This document shows positions 13,998-27,037 of a stretch of 64,000 bases of DNA, in pieces (within the stretch, counting starts at the first letter, position 1; each line of letters begins with the position of its first letter). The position numbers and the translations under genes were made by a program. Under the pieces are notes generated by a model. That model did no database searches and had not been told where the DNA came from. It saw only the letters and a program-made list of their open reading frames with translations. The DNA is taken from positions 7,196,001 through 7,260,000 of the forward strand of contig NC_088178.1 in the NCBI RefSeq assembly GCF_028769735.1, given 5' to 3'. Source of the stretch: Zonotrichia leucophrys gambelii. Lineage: Eukaryota > Chordata > Aves > Passeriformes > Passerellidae.

Positions 13998-14400
13998 GTC
14001 ATGGAATCACAGAACATTTTAGGCTGAAAAAGACCTCTGAGATCAACTCCAGCTGTTCTCTCAGCATTGCCAAGGGCACCACTGACCCATGGCCCCAAGT
14101 GCACATCTACACAGCTTTTAGATCCCTGCAGGGATGGAGACTCCACCACTACCCTGCACAGCCTGTGCCAGGGCTGGACAGCCCTTCCCATGGAGAAATT
14201 TTCCTTTCCTGGTATCCAACCTGAACTTCACCTGCCACAGCTTGAGGCTGTTCCTTCTCATCCTGTCCCTGTTCCTGGAAGCAGAGCCTGACCCTTCCCC
14301 GGCTGTCCCCTCCTGTCAGGAGTTGTGCGGAGCCACAAGGGCCCCCTAAGCCTCCTTTTCTCCAGGCTGAGCCCCTTTCCCAGCTCCTTCAGCTACTCCC
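13998..14400 (-). mobile_element. CR1 LINE fragment, inverted (about 400 bp, older type)
   Basis: Antisense CR1: ATGGAATCACAGAACATTTT, AAAAAGACCTCTGAGATCAA, a CCATGGCCCCAAGTGCACAT segment, and TTTTCTCCAGGCTGAGCCCC near the far end. It looks more diverged than other copies. Confidence 0.85.
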
Positions 14401-15404
14401 CATTGGATTTGTGCTTCAGTGGTGGTGAAAAAGCCCTGGGGACTTGTTAGGAACTTCAGTTAGGAACTTCGTGGGTAGAACCAGCTGGGCAGGTGAGTAC
14501 CCAAAATCTTTATTGTTGGCTGAATTTAGTTTGTGGAATTTTCTGTAACTGGGTACCAGTAAAAGGAGGAGTTGTGACCTGGAAACTCACTGCCAGGTTG
14601 GTATGGACAGGTCCCTTTTCCATTTTCCTGGAGCAAACACCATTTGTATTTCCACCTCTGGGGAGCTGTGTCCCAGAGCTGTGCCCCCACACACACAGTT
14701 CATGCTGGCTGCTGACACACAGGGCTGTGGGCTAGAAGGTCTGCAAGAAGATCCATATTCCATGAGGGATTGCTGAGCTGACAGAGAATGCCCAGGACAG
14801 GCTTCACTCAAACCTGCTCACATGCTGGACACTCCAGTCACCACTCTTTAGACTGATGGCCCAAGTGCATAATGGAGAATTAACAGAGATCTAGGGGGAC
14901 TGAGGAGTCAAGTGTTTGACAGCAGTGCTCTGCTCTCCCTGTTGTTCTGACAGCTTCCCTGTCAGGCCTCATCACACAGCCACTCCTGGGTCTGAGGGAT
15001 GACAAAAGGAATTAGCTCAGCTGAGCTGGATGATGTTGGAAACAAACATCTCTCATCTGCTGAGCATTCCCTCTTGGAACTGTTCCCATCCCGATGGCTG
15101 CAAGGGGCTGCTGGGCACCACACACCTCCTGCTGCTCCCTTCTGCTGAAGGATGGGCACCCAGAGCTGGGACAGGCACCTGCCCCTGGGAGCTCTCATCC
15201 TGGGACTGTCACCAGGGCTGGTTCTGCTCAGCACCTTGGAGCTCACAAACGGTGCAGCTGGAGATCAGCAGCTCCAGTGCAGTAATGCCATTGATCAGCA
15301 AGGCATGCACAGGCTGTTGGAGTCAGAGGGAAGGAGCTCTGTGGGCCTGGAACACTCTTGGATTGCATCCATGCTCCCTCTGAAGCCAGCAGGAGCTGCC
15401 TTGC
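14401..15404. other. Intergenic, no gene seen
   Basis: Begins with a small duplication of GTTAGGAACTTC around 14448-14470. Otherwise featureless to me. Confidence 0.6.
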
Positions 15405-15857
15405 TGTGATGCCTAAAGAGGCTGCCCTGGAACAGAGGCTAGACAGAGCTAAAGGAATAAAGGAAGAATTTATTAAAAGGCTTTCAAAGGACACACCTTG
15501 GTCAATATAAGAGCCTGGCCATGGTTCTGCCGAAGATGGATGTAAGATGGATGACCAATCACAAATTTTCCCACTTTTGTAAGTTTTGGTCCATTTCCAT
15601 ATCGGGGTCAATTGTCCAATTACAGCTTCAGGTTATGCAGTCCCATCCTCTCAGATTGCTCTCCTCAATTTGATGTTGCTTGCACTTCTTGAGCCTGAAG
15701 CTGCAACACTGTCCTTGGTTCTCAGGCTGGAAAAGGATTGTTTTGTCTAACTAAACTGTGAAGAGAACTTGCTAACACTTTATATGCAGCTCAGAGTCAC
15801 ACACTAAGGCAGTACAGAATCTAAACAATATGAAAGCTAGAACTTAAAGCATCAGTT
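15405..15857 (-). mobile_element. Solo LTR of an endogenous retrovirus (ERVL-like, passerine)
   Basis: Read on the minus strand the block starts TGATGCTTTAAG and ends GGCATCACA, so it has TG...CA ends. An AATAAA signal lies about 70 bases before the 3' end (near 15470), as expected for U3-R-U5. It resembles a widespread songbird LTR that I recall. No internal region or certain target-site duplication is present. Ends are by eye. Confidence 0.65.
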
Positions 15858-17164
15858 ATACTATTACCTTCTCCTTCTATTTATCTTGGATGAACTTTAA
15901 AAAAATGGTTTAGATATCCATGCTGAGAGCATTGATATTGACATGTGAAAACCCCATCTTGGAAAACAGACCTGCTCAAGGCAGAGGATTTATTTTAAAA
16001 TCAGAGCAGATCCGCTGCATGTGTCAGAGGTGTCTCCCAGACCTGTGGGGTAAAACCTTGCAAGGCACCACAGAAGCAGCCAGATTGGTGGAGGAGAGTG
16101 TTGAGAAGCAGATTTCTTCTGCTCTAACAGGGATTTGGGATTGGGACTTTAGTTGAGCACCTGAGAGGTGCATGTCAGTGGAGTCACTCTGCAAGTATTT
16201 CTGTTTATTGTCTGCAAAATATCAGCACAACAGAGCAGGAAGGGACCCAGGGATGGACCAGTACCACCCACAAGTGCTGGGGGTTCACCCCACCCCAAGC
16301 TGGGGTATTGACTACATCAGCCATGCTGGACCTGCAGTCAGCTTGTTGCAAAGCAATCTCTGCTCATGAACATAACTTTAAATGCAAAATGAAAAACGAA
16401 GACCTGAATGCACCTACAGAGTCCAAAGATGAGCCCCCAGTTACAAGACAAGTCAGTCTGAAATGAAATCAATTGTCAGTTGAGGTGCCACCTTTGTGCC
16501 ACCAAAGGACACAGGAGATGCATTTCAACCCACTTGAACAATCAGGCTTGTTCCAGTCGCAGCAGTAATAGCCACTTTTCCAGACAGAATTGACATTATA
16601 AATGAGTTGTTGGTTAATTTGCTGCTATGTTAAGATCATTGATTCTACAGCTACGTCCTTAAGCAACAGTGCCTGAATACAAACTACCCAGCAGCAAAAT
16701 TATAACTGCATTTGGATGCAGAACACAACCTTCTTATCACCAGACTTCAATGCAGAGTTTCGGGGTTACTCATGCAAAAATAGCTTGTCTGAATGAGTGA
16801 GCATGTGAGGGCGGCTCCTCAGCCTGTAACCAGCAGCAGCTGGGAAGCAGCTCAGCAATATCTGCCTTTCCAGAGATCCAAACCCACCTCCTTGTGGAGC
16901 TCAGAGCCATGTGAAGGAGCCCACGTGTTGGCCCATCAGCAGCTTCCTCACCCTGCTCCAGCCAGAGCACATCCAGATTTGCTGCTTTGGATAGGGTCAT
17001 CCACCAGATTTACAGCTCGTCCAGCATTTTGAGGACATTGAAACAGCTTGAGTTTTAGAACTCATAGGGGTAGGACCACACAGATAAGTCATGAAGATGC
17101 TGGTCCTCACCTCAGTGGTGGAATTCCATGTCTCATGGAAAAGCTCTGTGCTGGAAGTCTGGTG
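15858..17164. other. Intergenic, no gene seen
   Basis: Unique-looking sequence. No exon, RNA or repeat was recognised. Confidence 0.6.
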
Positions 17165-17257
17165 AGATGTGTCCCTGTCCATGGCAGGGCAGGTAAAACT
17201 GGGTGATCTTTAAGGTCCCTTCCAGTCTAAACCCTCCTGGCATCCTGTGATTCTCTC
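17165..17257 (+). mobile_element. CR1 LINE 3' end (short)
   Basis: Sense CR1 tail: GTCCCTGTCCATGGCAGGGC, GATCTTTAAGGTCCCTTCCA, ending GTGATTCTCT. Confidence 0.8.
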
Positions 17258-19599
17258 TTTTCAAAGCTCCCCTCCACAATTTGGCACTATATTTGATTAT
17301 AACTTCTGCCTTTCCCATCCCAGCCTTACAGGAATGCATTGTGCTTCTGGGCAGGTGTTGTAGGGAAAGCTTCCAGGCAAAAAATTATGGATAGGGGGTA
17401 AAAAGCACAGGAATGTCCCCTTTAGGGGAACAGCCATGAAAAAAAACCAGGGACCATGAGTAGTAAAACTAATGGTGAGGAACAAGCCAGGAGCCTGTGT
17501 CACACAGCTGCTGGAGCAGAAAGCAGAACCATAACAGAGCAACGGGACATTGTTCCTTAAAGTTTGCATTGCTCTCCACAGGAGCACAAAAAGACCTTTG
17601 CTCACCTTGCTCTGACAAGTTATAAATAGAGGTTAAAAAAGATTATTAAACTTGACCGCTCGTGTCCACCAGAGGAATAAAAAAAACCTTTAAACCTTTA
17701 AACCCAAATTATTTGATGTAAGTAGGACAGTCCAACCTTTATTCTTTGCCAGGAGTTTGGTTAAATAAATGCTTTTCTCTGAGTGAATAAATGAACTTCT
17801 CAGTAAAATCTGTCAGAAAAAACTCCCAGTGGACAAGGCACTGAGAGGACAATACTGACACATCCCCAGACACTCAGAAATACTTTTTTTCCTTATCAAT
17901 TCTGCTTTTGAGATAAATAGCCCCCTCTCTCACCTACCCCTTTGTGTTTTTACACACACCCACACACAGATATGTATATATGAATACATAACTATTTATT
18001 CCCAAAACTTAAAGCAGCTTTTAAATCACATGATGAGATGTAAATACTCATCTCCCAGGCTCATACCCATGCCTGAAATATCAGGCGTGCTCCCATCTGG
18101 TTTGGAGCTGGCTCTGGACCCATCAGATGGCAAGCAAGGGCTATAGATCCTGATCCTATACATCCCCAAGTCACTCCAGCTAAACCATGTTTCCTTGGCA
18201 GCTGAGAAGTGGGATAATAAGATTTCTACTCTAAAGATATGTGCCCAGAGCACCAGGCCTTTAATTATGCAAAGGACTGGAGCCAGCTTCCTCCTGCCTT
18301 TTTCAGATAAGTGGTTTCACCGAGAGATTACAGCCAGCAGAATTTGGCACCTGGCTCTGCTGGCACCAAGGGCCTTTTGTTCTTTGCCCATGCAGTCTCC
18401 TGCCACGGAAATTTGTGCTTATCCAGGATCCACCCCAGTGGATCCAGTTGCCATGTCAGCAGATTAGTGCCCACAAAAGAGCAGCAGCAGCCCTGGGCAG
18501 ACATTTAGCATCTCCCAAAACCTTGGGGCCGAGCGGTGCTGATGCTCATTTGTGCTCTTTGTCCCTTATGGGAAAAGCTGGCTCCAGCCCCATTCTGCTC
18601 CAGTCCCTCTGGCCTGGGAGCCAGGAAGGCAGTGAGCAAGCCCTGCTCCTGCTGAGCTGGGTGCTGTGGAGGCTGTTTTACTGCAGAACAAACTGGTTCT
18701 GAGTGTGCCAGTGGTACCTGGGCCATGGCAAATCGCAGGAACCAGCAGAAATTCAGCAAATCCCTCTAATGCCAGCCTGGCAGCCTCAAAACACCTTTCA
18801 CTGTCTGATGACTAGACACAAAACCAGTCTTGTTTTCCTCTTCTGCAGTCCCATGGTGGCTGGCCAGCCGAGCACCAAGGCAAGGGCATCTCACCCAGGG
18901 AGAGGCAGCACAGGGCTGCCTCCTGACTGGGGCCACTCCTGCTCTCAGACAGTTTCATACCCAGAAATTAGCTGAAATCAGATCTGTAAAAAGTGTCCTT
19001 TAAGTTCCTGTGGATACAATGAATTGCTGCACTAGCATGAAATGTGTAGAATATGTCTTGGGAGCTTTGGGAGAAGCAAACCCTGGTAGAAGAAGGTTGG
19101 GTGGAGGCTTTGGAAATTGCCTTGGTGTTGGGTTAATGCATCTAAGTGAAGTGAACACTAAAGCTAATACTGACTTCAAGGGGAAGGGATACCCCAAGGG
19201 TAAATCCTGGAGATAATTTGGATACTTTCTCTATATTTTAATGTTTACACAGAGGAAAGACTTCACAGCTGCATATTTACGGTGACTGTACAGAGTGAGA
19301 GTGACATCTGAAGAAACACATAGGCTTTCTTCTCCAAAGAGAAAGCTGGATTGAGACAAAAATGACCTAAATAAACATTGGAAGATCATAGGAAAGTATT
19401 CCTTGGAGGCAGAGAAAAGGAATATATACATGCAGATAAGTGTTGGGTATTGTTCTTTGGAGAATTTCAGTGCATCAAAGGAGGCTGGTATCAGCCCTGG
19501 AACAACATCAGAAGAAATGCTGTCTGAGGAGAGGCAGAAGGGCTAAAAGAAATTTATCTGGGCAGAGGAAGGTACAATGGACTCGCCAGTTTTAAATAC
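17258..19599. other. Intergenic, no gene seen
   Basis: Holds an imperfect CA/TA-rich stretch at about 17948-17995. No gene or named repeat was recognised. Confidence 0.6.
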
Positions 19600-19890
19600 T
19601 GAGGTGGTTTCTGGCTTTTCCATGTATTGCTCACTGGGGTTGAGAAAGAACAACCTCTCCTAGCTGAGAGGCTTGTGAGCAATGGAGAGGTGGACCAATG
19701 GAGTTTGTGGTGGGTGCAGGAAACAACAATAACTTATTGGGTCAGTTTATATAATAAATATTTCCATTTATGGGCTCAGATATCTATTATAAGCACAGAA
19801 CAAGGTAACTACACTTGTATCTGCTCTATCCCCATGTTGGAACGGTTCAGCACCCCATTGTGTCATAAACCCAGAATATAATTTAAGAAG
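19600..19890 (+). mobile_element. Possible old LTR remnant
   Basis: About 290 bases have an LTR-like layout, with AATAAA at about 19754 followed by a CACCCCATTGTGTCATAAAC segment. The resemblance to avian LTRs is from memory only. It could be unique sequence. Confidence 0.3.
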
Positions 19891-21944
19891 GAAAAAAGCA
19901 TCAAAATAAATGAGAGAATGGACTTCAGGAATACTTCAAGTCTGTGTACACCATGGAGCACTGACCTCAGAGTGCAATTGAAAAGGATATCATAACACAT
20001 CAGTTTGGAAGCAGAATGTACAGTTTATTGCAAAGAAGGAAAAATCCAGGGCAGAACTGACTCACTCCTCCCCACCTCCATTTTTCACTGCAGGTAAATC
20101 AGATTACAAGAACTGCAGCTTCTGAAATGACTGTAAACTCAACTAGCAAACTGCCAGCACATGGTTTTTAAGGCATCTAAGGAATAACCCTGCACAGCCT
20201 AAAACTCTTTGTCCACCAAGAAGGGAACTCAAAGAGCTTTTTGTACTGTTGTTCCCACACTGGATTTATTTGCTTTTATTTTCCTGCCACCTTGCTGTGC
20301 TTCTTATACACCATCTATCATGCCATTAATATACTATATTTATATGCATCTACCTCTGTGCAACCCCATGTGGCAATGCAGTGTGACCCAGGCTCAAGCC
20401 CTGAAGTGCCCTGGCTGAGGCAGGGATGGCAGCAGGGAGGATGCCAAGGAGAAAGAAAATTGTTCCACGTGTGATTGCAATGGGGAGATGCAGGCACAGA
20501 GGGGGAAAACCTCTGCAGGCACTGTAAGGGAAGGAGGAATGGCTGTGGATGGCCATCAGATCCCACTGGCAGAGCTGTAGGCACCAGCTCCAGCACTGGC
20601 ACAGGTGCAGTCACACAGAAGAAACACATCTCCTGTCCCCTGGGGCTCAGCCTCTTTCCTGGGAAGTGAGGATTCACAAAAATAGGAAGCTGGAAATGCT
20701 ACTACACAGCAGCTAAATATAGTCTGGCCAATGGAGGAGCTGCAGCCCTCAGTCCAAAACCATAGGCAGGGAAAGAGATCTCCTCATTCCCTGCCAGGAT
20801 GAGGGGGGATGGAGGAGCTGCTGGCCATGATAGAGCTGGCACAGCTCCAGCCCTTCCTGGGTCCTGTCCCTGGGCACAGGGAGCAGAGACTAGAGCTGCA
20901 GAACACACAACTGAGCTGCTCTTCCATAGGGCTCCTAATTTTGCTATCCTTGGAGGTGTTCAACCTGTTCTCCCCCATGAAAAATCCCTTGGTTACAGCA
21001 GCATGTTTGCCAAATGCTGATTCTGGGGGCTGATTCCTCCAAGGCAAAGAAGCAGTGGAAGGTGGATGTGGGGTTACCAGCACAGAGATGCCAGCAGTGG
21101 GGCTGGGGCTCAGCACATGCATCAGTTGTGTCTGTTTTGCTTTTTAACAGCCAATAACCAACTTGGAAAAGTTGGTCTGGATCCAGCATGGAGGTAAGCA
21201 AATCACTGACATCACAAGGGAAATTGGAAATTTACTTTGGGAAGGGGAAAAACATCCTTAGATGCCAGTTTATCCCCAAAAGTGAAGTTTTCTTCAAGGT
21301 GTGAAGACTTTATGGTTTAGCTATTGCTTCCACAGCAGGTTGAACTAGTGAAGGGCAGTAGAATTACTGGGCATGAGTAATTAAATTAAATTTTAAAATT
21401 AGGCTCTCCTTATCTGAAACTGAACACTGGAAATTGGTAGACACAGTCTTAATCTCTGTTCCTCAGATCTCTGTCTGCAAAAGGAAGCAGCATCACCCCT
21501 GTCTAATTTCCTCATCTAATTACACAGGATTACAGAGCTGGCAGCTCACTAATATTTAGGCTTTGTTTGAGATTCCAGTGAAACATCCCAAAGGCAGGAC
21601 TTCTGTGTTCAGCGTCACATCCAGACACCCTTTGATTAATATCTTTTAAAGTAACATGCTAATGAGAAGAAGAAGAAAGACTTTTGAGTGACTCCACATT
21701 TACCAAATGGAAAAATAAGTATTGAAACCTACAGCAAAGGACTTTTCAACACTTTTCCACAGGAAGATCAAGCCCAGGATGACAAGACCAGGTTCAGGAT
21801 GCACAAGCACCCTGAATTCTGGGATCTCCTAGTGCCAGGCTTTGCAGCCCTGAAACTTCCCATAACAGACCCAAATTCCCTCTTGTTCTGTGGTACCAAA
21901 CCCAAGGAGGGCCTTGCTTGAGGAGACATCCCTGTTGCTCTTTA
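19891..21944. other. Intergenic, no gene seen
   Basis: Unique-looking, with short AT-rich runs such as 21376-21402. No exon was recognised. Confidence 0.6.
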
Positions 21945-22130
21945 CAGCCTGGCAGGGGAGATTTAGACGGGATATTAGGAAAAATTCCTTCCTCCAAATG
22001 GTTGTCCAGCCTGGCACAGCTGCCCAGGGCAGGGGTGGAGTCCCCATCCCTGGGGGGATCTAAAAGCTGCGTATCTGTGGCACTTGGGGATGTGGGTTGG
22101 TGGTGGCCCTGCCAGTCCTAGGGGTGGTTC
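21945..22130 (+). mobile_element. CR1 LINE fragment (diverged)
   Basis: Sense CR1: GGGATATTAGGAAAAATTCC, then TGCCCAGGGCAGGGGTGGAG and TCCCCATCCCTGGGGGGATC. The tail is not well preserved. Confidence 0.75.
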
Positions 22131-22370
22131 ATTTCAGTGACCTTACAGGGATTTTCCAGTGTAAATGCTTCCATGGTTCTGTTATGGGAAGTCTGTGTGT
22201 CTGGCAGGCCTCCAAGGATGAAAACCAACACTTCAAAGCTGCTTGGCTGCTCAGGCCATCCCAAGCCCTGCCTGAGGGCTGCAGGGGGAAAGGGGCAGCA
22301 GCAGAGGAGGACTCCACCCACTGCTCCACGCTGCTTTTCTGCTGGATTTGTTCCATCTCAGATTTTTTGC

Positions 22371-22672
22371 CAGAATCACAGCAATGGTTTGGGTTGGAAG
22401 GGACCTTAAAGCTCATGTCATTCCACCCCTACCATGGGCAGGGACATGTTCCACTATCCCAGTTTGCTCCAAGTCCCATCCAACCTGGCCTTGGACACTG
22501 CAGGGATCCAGGGGCAGCCACAGCTTCCCTGGGCACCCTGTGCCAGGGCCTGCCCACCCTCACAGGGAACAGTTCCTTCCCAATATCCCATCTAACCTGC
22601 CCTCTGTCAGTTTAAAGCTACTCCCCTTGTCCTGTCACGACATTCCCTTGCCCAAAGTCCCTCTCCAGGAAG
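22371..22672 (-). mobile_element. CR1 LINE fragment, inverted
   Basis: Antisense CR1: GGTTTGGGTTGGAAGGGACC, CCATGGGCAGGGACATGTTC, CAACCTGGCCTTGGACACTG, then CCTTGTCCTGTCACGACATT. Confidence 0.92.
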
Positions 22673-22997
22673 GTTTAAGTAATACCATTTCCAGGTAAGA
22701 AGAATTGCCATGGCAGGTGTTTCAGCTGACAGAGTTTACCCCCTCCTTTAGTTTAGGAGAAGCAGGCGAGGTAAGGGGAGCTCTGCAAAGCTCCAGCACT
22801 CCGAGGGGAGGAAGACCCCGGCTTGGCAGTCTCCAAGCGCCCTCTGGTGCAGACACAGCCAGCAGCTCCAGCCAGCTCTGCCCGGGGATTTATCCAGAAC
22901 ATCCATGCCGGATGTTAATGGGGCTGTTTGGGGTTATGGAAAGGGGGAACAGCCACCCTGCCCTGTGAAGGCAGCGCTCTCCAGGAGAGAGAGCCTT

Positions 22998-23275
22998 TGG
23001 ATCTCTGCTCCCTGTGACAGGGACAGCACCCAGGGAGCAGCTGGAGCTGTACCAGGGCAGGTCAGGCTGGATATCAGGAAAGGTTCTTCCCCAGAGGGTG
23101 CTGGCACTGCCCAGGCTCCCCAGGGAATGGGCACGGCCCCAAGGCTGCCAGAGCTCCAGGAGGGTTTGGACAATGTTCCCAGGGATGCACAGGGTGGGAT
23201 TGTTGGGGTGTCTGGGCAGGGACAGGGTTGGGCTGGATGATCCTGAGGGTCTCCCTTCCAGCTCAGGATATCCTG
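22998..23275 (+). mobile_element. CR1 LINE 3' end (young-looking subfamily)
   Basis: Sense CR1: GGCTGGATATCAGGAAAGGT from 23065, GCACTGCCCAGGCTCCCCAG, GGGTGGGATTGTTGGGGTGT, ending GATATCCTGTGAAT. By eye it differs at only a few bases from the copies at 23938-24151 (inverted) and 61994-62255. Confidence 0.92.
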
Positions 23276-23937
23276 TGAATCTCTGTTGACTGGACATTGG
23301 CACAAGACTTGCTTCAGAATTTACCCTTATTTTTAATGGTAAATGGGATGGGTCTGGTGGAATTGAGAGGATCAGCTGGTGCCTGGATTGGAGCAGAGAA
23401 AGGCATAGATGGCTCTTCATAGACCATCCAGGCACCCCAGCAGAAGACAGGAAGCTTGGAAAGAAAGAGGCATTTCCAGATAGCATGGAAAGATACATTT
23501 GAAGGTAACTAAGGGTATGAAATGTGGGCCAAGAGGGCAGTGAACAATAGTAAGAAATTTACTAAGACAACTACAGCAGTGAGAAAGAGGGGAAATAAAA
23601 AAGCAGTGAAAAAGATCAGCAGATCCATTCTAGATTGGCACTGAGAGTTCAATGGCCAGGCAAGATACAAGAGGAGAAACATGCAGGCAGGTGGGGGTGC
23701 AAAGAATGACTAACGAGGCATCAGGCAATGGATTCTGTCTGTCAGGTGCTGCAAACACAACACCCAGCATGGGGCTGAGCAGGAGTCAGAGCATCATTAA
23801 TTTAGTGAGGTCTGCTGCAGGCAGGGATCCGGGGTCTCAGTGGGAGCACCTGAGAAATGAGGGAATGAAACAGAAAAGCCATCAGCTCCCTGGATACTCT
23901 GAAATATGAGCTGCAGCTGCAGCTATTTTTAGAAGCA

Positions 23938-24151
23938 TGAAATATCCTGAGTGGGAAGGGAGTCACAAGGATCAGTCATGCAGTCCAACTTCTGGCTCAG
24001 GACACCCCAACAATGCCACCCTGTGCATCCCTGGGAGCATTGTCCAAACCCCCCTGGAGCTCTGGCAGCCTTGGGGCTGTGCCCATTCCCTGGGCAGCCT
24101 GGGCAGTGCCAGCACCCTCTGGGGAAGAACCTTTCCTGATATCCAGCCTTC
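23938..24151 (-). mobile_element. CR1 LINE 3' end, inverted (same subfamily as 22998-23275)
   Basis: Antisense CR1: AGTCCAACTTCTGGCTCAGG, ACACCCCAACAATGCCACCC, ending CCTTTCCTGATATCCAGCC. By eye about 95% identical to the reverse complement of 23065-23215. Confidence 0.92.
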
Positions 24152-26757
24152 CCTCAGGTCCTGGCTGTGGAGGACTAGAGAAGGTTAACAAGTTGTCCAT
24201 TTACACAGGATATGGCTTGCAGGCTAGTTAGATTCTACTGAAATCTGCTGAAAACTTCTTGGACAAGCTATTAAACATCTAATTCCTATAGCTCTGCAAC
24301 ACTAGTAGGACAATTAATAAATTCATATGTATTCTTTATTAGGAAAAAAACGTTTTAAACAAAAAAGCTTTTGCTGACAGAAAAGAGGAAGATTAAGATG
24401 GCTTGGCTTTAGCAGTAGCAGTGTTATTATCTAACTGCTGCGTCCCAGCAAGAGATCCTGTGGAAACTGTGCCAAGATCAAGGATGGGTTACAAGAACTC
24501 ACAACTTCCTTCTAGTGATTTCTGAGAAACTCAAGTGTGTTGTAGAGATGCTGAGGGCCACTTTCTAGGGAGTGGGATTGTGCCTAAGATGTGGAAGGAA
24601 CACCCCTTTACCAGGCCTGTCCTTGCTGCCATGCCAGCATGCCCAGAAGCAGAGACAATGCTAAGCCAGATTCCTGCAGTGCCCCAGAGCCCTGGGAGAC
24701 TCCCAGGGGAGCAGCTGCTGCCCAAACAGCCCCTGTGCTCAGAGTGGGCTCACAAAGGGCTGTGGGAGCTCTCCTGGCCACTGCTGGCAAGCACAGCTCC
24801 TCCTCATGGACACGACAGGGCTCTCCTGCCTCCCCACCAGCATTTCTTTCCATAAAACATTCTGTGTGTGCTGCAAACAGTGAGGCTGCACTGGGAGAGC
24901 TGCGAGATGGTGCCAGCAGTGCCTCAAGGAGACACAGTGTGCATAAGCAAGGGCTCCCTTACGTAAGAGCCTGCTGTCAAAGCCAGGCCAAAACAGCCCT
25001 TTGCTTTTCTGTCATCCTTGACTCTGTGGGGAAGCATCAATGCAAACATCCCTCTGCAGAGAGGAGAGGCTTGCAACAATAATCTACTGCAAAATGATAC
25101 TCTCCAGATTTTAAACACCTGCTGCTGGTCAGGGGCATTCAGTGAAACTTATCAAGCTGTGCTTGGTAAATAAAACCCAAAAAAACTCTTGAAAAATAGC
25201 AGTATGGAGCCTGCAAAATCTTCTGGGCTGAAGTAAGTGCTGGATTGGCAGCAGTGCCACAGCTCACAATTCCATGATGTATCCAAACACTTAAAGCAGA
25301 ATTATGCTTGAGCACTTTGGGCACAGGACCAGGATGCTATGGATTCAGGAATGTTAATGAGCTACTGCTCTGAACTGATAGACTTCTGTGGGAAGTCTCT
25401 TCCCATCTTTATTCAGTGCCTTGAAGACCAGAGGCTTCAGTCTGTGTGTTGACTTGACAGAGAGAAATACTTCAGTGGAATGTAAAGGAGCAGCACAGCT
25501 GGCTCCAAGCTTATTTAACATCCCTGTGTTTACACTGTAATACCTATGGGACAAACAGTGCTGTGATATTATTAGTTCTTCTCTGTTTTTCTTCCCTCAG
25601 AAATAAAGAATCACCACAATCTAAGGAGGCTGGAAAAAGGCCTATAAAATCATTTCTCAGTGGGACACAAGAACAGAAATTAAAGCCTTCAGACACAGTT
25701 TCCCCAATTTGACCTGGGGAGCCTGGGTCAGCAGTTTTCAGGGTATAGAAAAGGAGGTTCAAGTTATGAGGCTCCTCTTTCTGTGCACAGAAATAATAAA
25801 ATGAAGGGTAAAGCCACGGGATTCCTCCATGAGGGGAACAATGCTGAGAAAGACAAATTCTTTTTCTCCATGACTGAAACCTACAGATGCTGAGTCTCCC
25901 CTGGCTGTACTGGGATAAAGTTGTCCTGCAGAGCTCCATGTGACAGTGACACACCTCCTCCAAGGGTGTGCAGGACTCCCTGTGGGATCATTCTGCCTCC
26001 AAGCACATTTGGCCAAATTACCATTAAGCTCCACAGCCACAGAAACATCCACTCTAGTCCCAGGGATAGCAAAGCTTAAATGGTCTTTCATTTCCAGCTT
26101 TGTTTTTTGGATTCTCTCCCATTCTTCTACTCATGCAAGAAGACAACCTCTTGTGCTTCACCTTCTGAATGTGTGGTCCTTGGCCACACAGCTGTCACAC
26201 AGACAATCCTGTGCTCAAGAAGCTGCTCTGAGATTGTTATTTGATTGCCAGGGAACTCTTAAGTTTAACCTGGAGAAGATCTTCAAGCAAAAGACATGGA
26301 AAATTCCTGCAGAAGTAACTAAAAGTCAGTTATTTTCCTCTTAACTCCAAGCTGAAGCACCTCCTGGGCAATCACTTTCAATATGCAGAAGCTGTGTCCA
26401 AAGACAAAATAAAATAAATCCTAGGAATGCCAATGGCTTTAGAAATCTAGCTGGTGCCTGAAGGAGATAACTGGGGTGCTCTTACAGCATAGATGGTGAC
26501 ATACTTCGGTGTTTTAGCTGCCTCTGGTGCTGCTATAATCAGTTTTCCTCTGCAGGGAAAAAAATTAAAATAAGGTGTTTCTGTGGAAGGGCCTTTTCTC
26601 CAAAAGCAGAGGGAAGAAAGCAAAGTTCAGAAATGTAACCTGGGGGGCAGCAGGAGTGCTTGTGACAGGGCTAAGACAAAGACACTCTGTAAACTACAAA
26701 ACTTCAAGCCCTTCAGACTTACCTGTAGCTAATATTTACAGTATGGGTAAGAATGTG
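24152..26757. other. Intergenic downstream of TSEN15, no gene seen
   Basis: No exon, repeat or RNA was recognised. It lies beyond the candidate polyadenylation sites of TSEN15. Confidence 0.6.
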
Positions 26758-27037
26758 TTTATTCTGTTATGTGCCTGACCAGATAAAGAGGACACAAAGC
26801 CTTCGTAACACTTCTCAAGAGTATTTATTAGTCAGGACTGATCTGTGTCAAAGCATGACACACTTCATACCTCAAATGGCATTTCATCACAGTGCAGCTG
26901 CACAGGCCTCTGCTCTCCCTGAACACATCCCTGATGTGCCAAGGCAGACTGCAGCTCACCACTTATTCACATACACCAGTTCCTGCATTTGTTTGAGTTT
27001 GAGGAGTTCAAGAAACGTTCTGTTTTCTCTGCCCCAA
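26758..27037 (-). other. TSEN15: TSEN15 3' UTR with candidate polyadenylation signals
   Basis: Reading minus, sequence after the TGA contains AATAAA at 26829-26824 and again at 26763-26758, about 210 and 275 nt past the stop. Either could end the transcript. The UTR extent is inferred from these signals only. Confidence 0.5.

Noticed and set aside
22097..22615. Plus-strand frame of 172 codons
   Set aside because: It overlaps an inverted CR1 copy and shows no protein similarity.
22890..23498. Minus-strand frame of 202 codons
   Set aside because: It lies mostly across a CR1 fragment read antisense. The same peptide pieces recur at the other CR1 copies (for example 61957-62256).
1..26757. Search for C1orf21, the next gene beyond TSEN15 in human
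   Set aside because: No segment resembling its short protein was recognised. The human gap is very long, so it probably lies left of the window.
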